Below, in pieces: positions 1-4,215 of a stretch of 5,068 bases of DNA. Numbering within the stretch: position 1 is the first letter of the stretch; each line of letters opens with the position of its first letter. This DNA comes from Bacillota bacterium (lineage in GTDB: Bacteria > Bacillota > Clostridia > Peptostreptococcales > Anaerovoracaceae), in assembly GCA_016284485.1 (NCBI GenBank), contig JAEEOX010000057.1:1-5068 (forward strand). The letters run 5' to 3'. A program made the translations under genes and the position numbers. The notes under the pieces were generated by a model, which worked only from the letters and a program-made list of their open reading frames with translations, ran no database searches and was not told the DNA's origin.

Positions 1-222
1 CTGGGCGGAACACCTGCATTCCTTTGGAACCTGGCAGACTTCACTGAGATCATACCTACTCTCATCAACATTGTGGTAATCGTTATTCTGACACCTCAGT
101 TCATGAAACTGTATAAGGACTATCAGGCACGTTACCTTGGAATAGGAAAGGTAGACCCGAACATGCACCTGTTCTATGAAGAGAAGGTAAAGGCAGAGAA
201 GGCAGCAGCTCTCGAAAGCTAA
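1..222 (+). CDS. C-terminal end of a probable sodium:alanine/glycine symporter (AGCS family), 5' truncated
   Basis: The first 73 codons of the window are open in frame 1 and end in TAA at 220-222; the start lies outside the window. The fragment begins LGGTPAFLWNLADF, followed by a hydrophobic stretch (about residues 18-36, rich in I, V and L) that reads as one last transmembrane helix. A charged tail of about 35 residues follows (KLYKDYQARYLG, then VDPNMHLFYEEK and a Lys/Glu/Ala-rich end). A W-x-[LI]-[AS]-D segment before the last helix, then a short cytoplasmic tail with a K-DY motif, is typical of AGCS transporters, which import alanine or glycine with sodium. The family call rests on recognising this C-terminal pattern only; the substrate cannot be read from this fragment. 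The gene is closed by the terminator at 280-314, so it ends its transcription unit. Confidence 0.72.
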   Translation: MGGTPAFLWNLADFTEIIPTLINIVVIVILTPQFMKLYKDYQARYLGIGKVDPNMHLFYEEKVKAEKAAALES

Positions 223-279
223 GATCAGGAATAAGTACCTACAGTTTGTTCATTTGGCACCCATAAAACCAGATGGATC

Positions 280-314
280 AAAAACCAGCCGTTATCCAGC
301 GGCTGGTTTTTTTT
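280..314 (+). terminator. Rho-independent terminator after the transporter gene
   Basis: A perfect 12-bp stem (280-291 with 300-311; core AACCAGCCG/CGGCTGGTT) encloses an 8-nt loop and runs into an eight-T tract at 307-314. It lies about 58 nt after the stop codon at 222. It should end transcripts from the transporter and insulate the lipoprotein gene downstream. Confidence 0.93.
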
Positions 315-365
315 GCCCGGCAGTCCTGTGCACCGCCAAAAACGTCCGGCGGACAGAGGATGATT

Positions 366-394
366 TTGCACGATATAATGATCCATGATATAAT
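366..394 (+). promoter_or_regulatory. Sigma-A-type promoter of the lipoprotein gene
   Basis: TTGCAC at 366-371 (-35) and a consensus TATAAT at 389-394 (-10) are separated by exactly 17 bp. Transcription would start near 401, leaving a leader of about 68 nt before the ATG at 469. The -10 box sits inside a 13-bp palindrome (386-398) and among short repeats, listed separately. A second TATAAT at 374-379 has no -35 partner at the right distance. Confidence 0.8.
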
Positions 395-409
395 ATCAAC
401 GATATGATC
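370..409 (+). repeat. Three imperfect direct repeats and a palindrome over the lipoprotein promoter
   Basis: The motif (A)CGATATAATGATC recurs three times in imperfect form: 370-383 (acgatataatgatc), 385-398 (atgatataatatca) and 399-409 (acgatatgatc). The middle copy contains a perfect inverted repeat, TGATAT-a-ATATCA at 386-398, that covers the -10 box. An operator for a DNA-binding regulator would fit, but the AT-rich, low-complexity character could also produce this by chance. Confidence 0.5.
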
Positions 410-456
410 TACGGATAGGGATCGATGTTTACAGCAATGATCCGGCACACCATTCT

Positions 457-463
457 GAGGAGG
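457..463 (+). promoter_or_regulatory. Ribosome binding site of the lipoprotein gene
   Basis: GAGGAGG is a near-perfect Shine-Dalgarno, 5 nt upstream of the ATG at 469. It supports this start, which also places the basic n-region of the signal peptide correctly. Confidence 0.85.
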
Positions 464-468
464 ATAAA

Positions 469-1128
469 ATGAAAAGAAATCGTATTGTCGCACTTCTTAT
501 AGTTGTAATGATGCTGATGCTGGCCCTGACCGGCTGCGGTCAGGCGAAGCCGACTGCAGATGACGCCAAGGCTTATGTACAGGCTACACTGGACCTGCTC
601 TGCACAGGTGACTATGATCACTCGATCGATCTGGCCGACGTAGAGGAAGGCGAGGAAGAAGCTGTCCGTGAGGAGATGTTTGCCGGAGTAAAAGAGGAGC
701 TCATGAGTTCCGCAAATATCTCGGATGAGACTGCAGACGTGTTCCAGGAATTCATGTTCAAGTGCTTCGGCCTTGCAAAATATGAAGTCATGGATGCGGT
801 TGAAACCGAAGACGGCGGATTCGATGTTACAGTCAGCGTTGAGCCTCTCAAGGCGTATGCAGGAGCCGATGAATTCATAGATGAATTGACGTTCGAAGAT
901 GTTGGCGTCACTGCCGAAGAGTTTTTGGCGCTCACTGCTGATGAGCAGCAGGATATCGTTCTCCGCGCTCTGTTCAACTTTCTCATAGGCAAGCTCGACA
1001 CCCCGACATATGGGGATCCTACCGAAGTCGTCCTGCACTACGAGCTTCTTGACGAAGAGAACAACATGTACGGCTGTGATGAGGAGCAGGGAGAACTGTT
1101 CGCAACTACGGCGTTCTCATTTGACTGA
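469..1128 (+). CDS. Acidic lipoprotein of unknown function
   Basis: A 219-residue protein with a classic lipoprotein signal: basic start MKRNR, a hydrophobic core at residues 6-20, and lipobox L20-T21-G22-C23. Cys23 would be lipidated and the mature 197-residue protein tethered to the outer face of the membrane. GAGGAGG at 457-463, 5 nt before the ATG, fixes the start. The mature part is strongly acidic (an EEGEEE run at 59-64 and many other Asp/Glu), with no membrane segment. It has an N-terminal AKAYVQATLDLL helix of the kind seen in several small clostridial lipoprotein families, and extra cysteines at 45, 99 and 203. It resembles small clostridial lipoproteins of the DUF5105 sort, but I cannot assign a family from sight. 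The gene is a single-gene unit between the terminators at 280-314 and 1187-1213. Being a lipoprotein is secure; its role is unknown and it could be a substrate-binding, envelope or signalling protein. Confidence 0.9.
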   Translation: MKRNRIVALLIVVMMLMLALTGCGQAKPTADDAKAYVQATLDLLCTGDYDHSIDLADVEEGEEEAVREEMFAGVKEELMSSANISDETADVFQEFMFKCFGLAKYEVMDAVETEDGGFDVTVSVEPLKAYAGADEFIDELTFEDVGVTAEEFLALTADEQQDIVLRALFNFLIGKLDTPTYGDPTEVVLHYELLDEENNMYGCDEEQGELFATTAFSFD

Positions 1129-1186
1129 TCCGCAGATCATCGGGCCCATAGGGAACGGTGAGCATCACATTGTTTTTGCGCAAAAT

Positions 1187-1213
1187 AAAACTACCGGCTG
1201 AGCCGGTAGTTTT
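1187..1213. terminator. Bidirectional rho-independent terminator between convergent genes
   Basis: A 12-bp stem (1187-1198 with 1202-1213; core ACTACCGGC/GCCGGTAGT) has a 3-nt loop at 1199-1201. It is flanked by A-rich sequence on the left (1182-1190) and T-rich sequence on the right (1210-1218), so each strand has a U-tract after the hairpin. It lies 58 nt after the lipoprotein stop and 18 nt after the stop of the minus-strand DUF1015 gene, and probably serves both. Confidence 0.9.
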
Positions 1214-1231
1214 TATTTGCTTCTGACTGTG

Positions 1232-2536
1232 TTAGCCGATGTATCTCGATTCGATGTAGTATCTCTTCTCGTTGGCTTCTCCCATGGAGAAAGTCTTCCT
1301 GGGAAGAGCTCCGTCCGCGGCTACTGCGGGGAAGAGCATGAACTTGTCCATGGCGGGAAGCATGAAGCCTGCGTTTCCTTCTCTGGAACCCAGGGATTCA
1401 ACAGCTTTTGTGCCGTGGATGTAGTCGATGTCGCAGCTGTTTCTCTCCTTGACCATTACGTCCAGTGCGTTCTGAAGAGCGCCCACCTCCAGCTTGTTGG
1501 CAGGATCCTCGACGATGATCACACCGCGCTTCTCGCCTGTGATGTAGGGGATGGAGAAGCATCCTTCCTTTACGCAGCCTTCCTCTGCCAGGTAGGCGTT
1601 GCCGTTCTGCTCCCTGAGGAGTTCCACGGTCTCGTTGACCAGGTCCATTCCGGACTGACCCTTCTTCTGGAAGATCACTCTGTGGATGGGCTCGAAGACT
1701 ATGCCTTCATCGTGGATGTTCTCGATCTCGCAGAGAGCGTATCTTGCGGGATGGTTTGCAGCTTCCTCGGGAGTCAGTGTCTTCTTGAGGTTCTCCCAGT
1801 TGGTCTTGGCTGTTGCCAGGGAGTGGTTGCCGTCTCCCATAGCCTGGAAGATGACGTTGCCGTCGCCGTACTTCTCAACTGCTTTGTCGTAGAGAACGCT
1901 GAGGGCTTCTTTTGCGCCCTCGAGGTCGGCCTCTCTGATGAATGAACCGGTGATGTGCCCGCCGTTCATCATGAGGTCTGTATCGTAGATCTGTTCCTGA
2001 GGAGCGTTAACCAGCGGTTCGATCACGCTCTTCTCGGGGTCATCGATGAGGATGAGGATGTGGGGAAGCTCTACGGGAGCGCCCTCACGGATCCTGAGAC
2101 GGGGCGGGATACGCTCGATGACGGTACCCTCTGTCGCTCTGGTGAGAGACTTGGATCCCTTGTTGAAGTCATAAGCCTCGAGGTCGGTGGCGATCACCAG
2201 ACCGATACGGCTTCTTCCCTCGGCCGTACGCTTTACCAGCATGCAGCCGCTGGGCATGGTCCTCAGCGTTCCATCGTTCAGGTACTGATCCATGGACGCT
2301 CTGATGGCCTTGATCTTCTCGGCTTCGCCGTCTTTTCCGAGGTATATCTCGGGGAGCATCAGTCTGAGAGTCGAAGGAGCGTCTCCGACTATGGATTCAA
2401 CTTCATCCCAGTATTCAGGCTCGGAAGTGTACTGGTCGCAGGCGACGACCGCCCACTTGCTGTAGTCCGTTCCCTCCTTGGGAAGCATTATTTCGGGAAT
2501 ATGGAAACCAAAGGTCCCCCAATCATATTTTGCCAT
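1232..2536 (-). CDS. DUF1015 family protein
   Basis: A 434-residue protein beginning MAKYDWGTFGFHIPEIMLP. The segment KWAVVACDQYTSEPEYW (28-44) and the following GDAPSTLRLMLPE (51-63) are hallmark sequences of clostridial DUF1015 proteins. Further on are MGDGNHSLATAK (233-244), the D-G-x-H motif that is the best-conserved spot of the family, then IHRVIF (284-289) and DYIHG (371-375). The C-terminus is an Arg/Tyr-rich LPRKTFSMG...RYYIESRYIG. No signal peptide or membrane helix is visible, so it should be cytoplasmic. The length is usual for the family. The biochemical role is not established by this sequence; in many Clostridia the family is found beside serA and serC, which suggests a link to serine metabolism, but neither gene is in this window. 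The start at 2536 is chosen over an in-frame ATG at 2683 because AAGGAG lies 7 nt before it and the gene's promoter lies inside the extension. The gene appears to be transcribed alone. Confidence 0.92.
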   Translation of the reverse strand: MAKYDWGTFGFHIPEIMLPKEGTDYSKWAVVACDQYTSEPEYWDEVESIVGDAPSTLRLMLPEIYLGKDGEAEKIKAIRASMDQYLNDGTLRTMPSGCMLVKRTAEGRSRIGLVIATDLEAYDFNKGSKSLTRATEGTVIERIPPRLRIREGAPVELPHILILIDDPEKSVIEPLVNAPQEQIYDTDLMMNGGHITGSFIREADLEGAKEALSVLYDKAVEKYGDGNVIFQAMGDGNHSLATAKTNWENLKKTLTPEEAANHPARYALCEIENIHDEGIVFEPIHRVIFQKKGQSGMDLVNETVELLREQNGNAYLAEEGCVKEGCFSIPYITGEKRGVIIVEDPANKLEVGALQNALDVMVKERNSCDIDYIHGTKAVESLGSREGNAGFMLPAMDKFMLFPAVAADGALPRKTFSMGEANEKRYYIESRYIG

Positions 2537-2543
2537 TGTCTCT

Positions 2544-2549
2544 CTCCTT
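2544..2549 (-). promoter_or_regulatory. Ribosome binding site that decides the DUF1015 start
   Basis: On the minus strand AAGGAG lies 7 nt upstream of the ATG at 2536-2534. It selects this start over the longer in-frame reading from 2683. Confidence 0.85.
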
Positions 2550-2576
2550 TTTAAAAATAGACATATTCGTAATTTC

Positions 2577-2605
2577 ATTATATCCACAGGCAGGAAAAAA
2601 TGCAA
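2577..2605 (-). promoter_or_regulatory. Sigma-A-type promoter of the DUF1015 gene
   Basis: Read on the minus strand, TTGCAT (2605-2600) and a consensus TATAAT (2582-2577) are 17 bp apart. Transcription would start near 2570, giving a leader of about 33 nt. The promoter is divergent from the one for the tmk operon. Confidence 0.82.
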
Positions 2606-2609
2606 CGGG

Positions 2610-2645
2610 AAAGAGGACTGCCCCGCTGCCTGCGGCACTCTCTTT
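2610..2645. repeat. Imperfect inverted repeat centred between divergent promoters
   Basis: Outer arms AAAGAG (2610-2615) and CTCTTT (2640-2645) are perfectly complementary. Inner arms TGCC (2619-2622) with GGCA (2634-2637) and GC (2625-2626) with GC (2632-2633) extend the symmetry around a 5-nt centre at 2627-2631. The centre is midway between the two -35 boxes (2600-2605 and 2651-2656). As DNA it could be a shared operator. It also resembles a terminator with trailing Ts, but no transcript is known to enter it from the left. Confidence 0.45.
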
Positions 2646-2650
2646 TTATG

Positions 2651-2679
2651 TTGGAATTGTGCCCGATATATGATATAAT
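2651..2679 (+). promoter_or_regulatory. Sigma-A-type promoter of the microprotein-tmk-holB-ricT operon
   Basis: TTGGAA (2651-2656) and a consensus TATAAT (2674-2679) are separated by 17 bp. Transcription would start near 2686, about 41 nt before the ATG of the small ORF at 2727. No other good promoter is visible before tmk, holB or ricT. Confidence 0.8.
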
Positions 2680-2702
2680 TCAACTAGGTATAAGTAAATG
2701 TA

Positions 2703-2721
2703 CCCGGACATCCCGGGGAGG
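2703..2721 (+). promoter_or_regulatory. Shine-Dalgarno of the small ORF, overlapped by a short GC hairpin
   Basis: GGGGAGG at 2715-2721, 5 nt before the ATG at 2727, is a strong ribosome binding site. The stem CCCGG (2703-2707) with CCGGG (2713-2717), loop 2708-2712, covers its first three bases. This could tune translation of the operon's first gene, though a 5-bp stem is weak evidence. Confidence 0.6.
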
Positions 2722-2726
2722 TAAGA

Positions 2727-2834
2727 ATGACTTTATTGAAATATATTTTCGCAGGTCTTGTCACCATACCGGTGGCTGTAGCAGCGTTCATATTACTGAG
2801 AAATCTGGCGAGGGAGATATACAGGAAACCATGA
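2727..2834 (+). CDS. 35-residue single-helix membrane microprotein, first gene of the tmk operon
   Basis: A 36-codon ORF (including stop) starting MTLLKYIFAG and ending REIYRKP. Residues about 6-24 form one continuous hydrophobic stretch (YIFAG to AFILL), long enough for a single transmembrane helix. The last 11 residues carry Arg25, Arg29, Arg33 and Lys34, so by the positive-inside rule the C-terminus is probably cytoplasmic. Expression is well supported: a promoter at 2651-2679, GGGGAGG with 5-nt spacing, and a TGA stop that overlaps the tmk start as ATGA (2831-2834), the same coupling seen at the tmk-holB junction. It matches no family I recognise, and its function is unknown. It could be a working microprotein, a leader ORF that delivers ribosomes to the weakly signalled tmk start, or both. 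Confidence 0.72.
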   Translation: MTLLKYIFAGLVTIPVAVAAFILLRNLAREIYRKP

Positions 2835-3451
2835 GAGGTCTGTTCGTTACGGTTGAAGGGCCTGACGGGTCCGGTAAGTCCACCCAGGTGGAGAACATCA
2901 GGAAATTTTTTGAAGACAGAGGTATGGACGTGATCCTCAGCAGAGAACCGGGAGGAACGGTGATCGGCGAGAGGATCAGGAACATCATCCTGGACAAGGA
3001 TCTCAAGGAGATGGATCCCATGACGGAGGCCATGCTCTATGCGGCGTCCCGCTCTCAGCACGTGGCTCAGGTCATAGCTCCCGCCCTCAGCCAGGGCAAG
3101 GTGGTGGTCTGCGACAGATTCGTGGACTCCTCCTTGGCGTACCAGGGATTCGGACGCGGTCTGGGTGAGGCTGTGGCAGTGATCAACAGCTACGCCATCA
3201 GGGACTATATGCCTGACATGACATTCCTCATGAAGCTGGACCCGGAGGCGGGCATCCACAGGATCGAGAGAAGCAGAGCCGAGCAGGACAGACTGGAACA
3301 GGAGAAACTCACCTTCCACAAAAAAGTCTACGAAGGCTTCCTTGAACTGGAGAAGGAGCATCCGGACAGGATCGTGGGAATTGATGCATCGCTTCCGAAG
3401 GACCGGATAAGGGATCTCATATTCGCTAAGCTGGAGGAACTCTTAGGATGA
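2831..3451 (+). CDS. tmk: Thymidylate kinase (dTMP kinase)
   Basis: A 206-residue cytoplasmic enzyme that phosphorylates dTMP to dTDP with ATP, a required step of dTTP synthesis. Visible motifs are the P-loop GPDGSGKST (10-18), the dTMP-binding REPGGT (38-43), YAASRSQH (70-77), and CDRFVDSSLAYQG (94-106) with the family's DR[YF] signature. A LID segment rich in Arg, Glu and Gln lies around 147-165, and the C-terminal helices are typical. Length matches the family (about 205-215 residues). The start is set by homology: MRGLFVTVEG places the P-loop at the usual distance, although the frame stays open upstream to 2600. The Shine-Dalgarno is weak (AGGAA at 2823-2827, only 3 nt from the ATG), so translation probably depends on coupling to the small ORF, whose stop overlaps this start. 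Its own stop overlaps the holB start by ATGA. Confidence 0.97.
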   Translation: MRGLFVTVEGPDGSGKSTQVENIRKFFEDRGMDVILSREPGGTVIGERIRNIILDKDLKEMDPMTEAMLYAASRSQHVAQVIAPALSQGKVVVCDRFVDSSLAYQGFGRGLGEAVAVINSYAIRDYMPDMTFLMKLDPEAGIHRIERSRAEQDRLEQEKLTFHKKVYEGFLELEKEHPDRIVGIDASLPKDRIRDLIFAKLEELLG

Positions 3452-4215
3452 CTCCTACGGAAAGGATCAAAAGATCCATACTGAACGGCACAGTGTCACA
3501 CGCATACATCTTCGAAGGGAGCAGGATCTCGGGAAGAGAGGACGCGGCGCTGAGTTTTTTGCGCGCTCTTTCGGGGCGGATGGATCTGGAGAACGACCCG
3601 GATTTTTATGAGGTCAGGGCGGACCAGGGCAAGGGCCGCACTGTTAAGAGCATCAAGGATCAGGACATGGAGGACCTTCAGGCCAGGCTTGCCATGAAGC
3701 CTCAGGGAGACAGGAACCTTGCGCTGATCAGGGATGCGGACACCATGACGGTGAGAGCTCAGAACAGGTTTCTCAAGACCCTGGAGGAGCCTCAGAAGGG
3801 CACGGTCATAATACTTCTTTCGGAAAACACGGAGAACCTGCTGGAGACCATCAGATCCAGATGTGTGATCTACAGGTTTTACGACGGGAACAAAAGCGAT
3901 ACGGTTTCCTTCGATGACATGAATGACCTTCTGGAGAAGGTGATCAGACGCGGATCTTTCCACGAGATCCGGCAGGCGGTGTCTAAGGAGATCAGAGGAA
4001 GGGAGGACGCCATGTGCTTCCTGGACCTTCTGGAAAACAAACTCAGAAACATAATGATAGGCGAGGATGCCGACTCTCAGTACATGAACAGACAGTCGGC
4101 CATAAGAGCCATAGAATTAACGGAGCAGACCGCGCGGGACATCAGGGGCAATGCAGTTCCCACCTACGCGGTGAAAGGATTAGCTCTCAAAATACAGGAG
4201 AACAGCAGATGGTAA
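3448..4215 (+). CDS. holB: DNA polymerase III delta-prime subunit, short form
   Basis: A 255-residue AAA+-like clamp-loader subunit, which with delta and tau loads the sliding clamp at the replisome. Recognisable parts: SHAYIFEGSRISGR (17-30) at the P-loop position; DPDFYEVR (50-57); LALIRDADTMTVRAQNRFLKTLEEP (91-115, listed by position; DAD at the Walker B place and the LKTLEEP signature); and ETIRSRC (133-139) with the SRC arginine-finger motif. The protein is short, as many delta-prime subunits have 310-335 residues. The P-loop is degraded (Lys to Arg30, Thr to Glu31, Gly to Ile27). The four-cysteine zinc module expected between residues 40 and 50 is missing; the only cysteines are C139 and C190. 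The C-terminal collar domain is reduced. Loss of ATP binding is known for delta-prime, so the gene is probably functional. GGAGG at 3433-3437 precedes the ATG by 10 nt; the start overlaps the tmk stop (ATGA) and the stop overlaps the ricT start. Confidence 0.92.
   Translation: MTPTERIKRSILNGTVSHAYIFEGSRISGREDAALSFLRALSGRMDLENDPDFYEVRADQGKGRTVKSIKDQDMEDLQARLAMKPQGDRNLALIRDADTMTVRAQNRFLKTLEEPQKGTVIILLSENTENLLETIRSRCVIYRFYDGNKSDTVSFDDMNDLLEKVIRRGSFHEIRQAVSKEIRGREDAMCFLDLLENKLRNIMIGEDADSQYMNRQSAIRAIELTEQTARDIRGNAVPTYAVKGLALKIQENSRW

Noticed and set aside
333..352. Small hairpin CCGCC/GGCGG upstream of the lipoprotein promoter
   Set aside because: A 5-bp stem with a 10-nt loop and no T-tract, outside any likely transcript; probably chance.
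374..379. First TATAAT as an alternative -10 box
   Set aside because: Positions 351-356 (ggacag) do not resemble a -35 box, whereas the TATAAT at 389-394 has TTGCAC at exactly 17 bp.
409..1038. Long minus-strand open frame (209 codons) antisense to the lipoprotein gene
   Set aside because: It runs through the lipoprotein coding sequence and its promoter, has no ribosome binding site at a start, and its product is low in recognisable motifs. It is a shadow of the plus-strand gene.
1217..2554. Two long plus-strand open frames (242 and 199 codons) opposite the DUF1015 gene
   Set aside because: The minus strand carries clear family motifs, a ribosome binding site and a promoter. The plus-strand frames mirror its codon bias and have no start signals.
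2610..2648. The inverted repeat with trailing Ts as a rho-independent terminator
   Set aside because: The stem is interrupted by unequal bulges and it lies between divergent promoters, with no gene reading into it from the left. It is listed as a repeat instead.
2537..2683. 49-residue N-terminal extension of the DUF1015 protein to an upstream ATG
   Set aside because: The extension runs across the gene's own promoter (2577-2605), lacks a ribosome binding site and is not like the family. AAGGAG before the ATG at 2536 decides the start.
2698..2724. Eight-codon upstream ORF (MYPDIPGR) before the microprotein
   Set aside because: It has no Shine-Dalgarno, and its stop lies within the ribosome binding region of the next ORF. 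There is no run of one amino acid that would suggest attenuation.
2600..2830. 77-residue N-terminal extension of thymidylate kinase
   Set aside because: It would start upstream of the operon promoter and overlap the small ORF in another frame. The family starts about nine residues before the P-loop, as it does from 2831.
2684..3361. Minus-strand open frame (225 codons) antisense to tmk
   Set aside because: Shadow of tmk. It is His/Leu/Val-rich with no recognisable domain or start signal.
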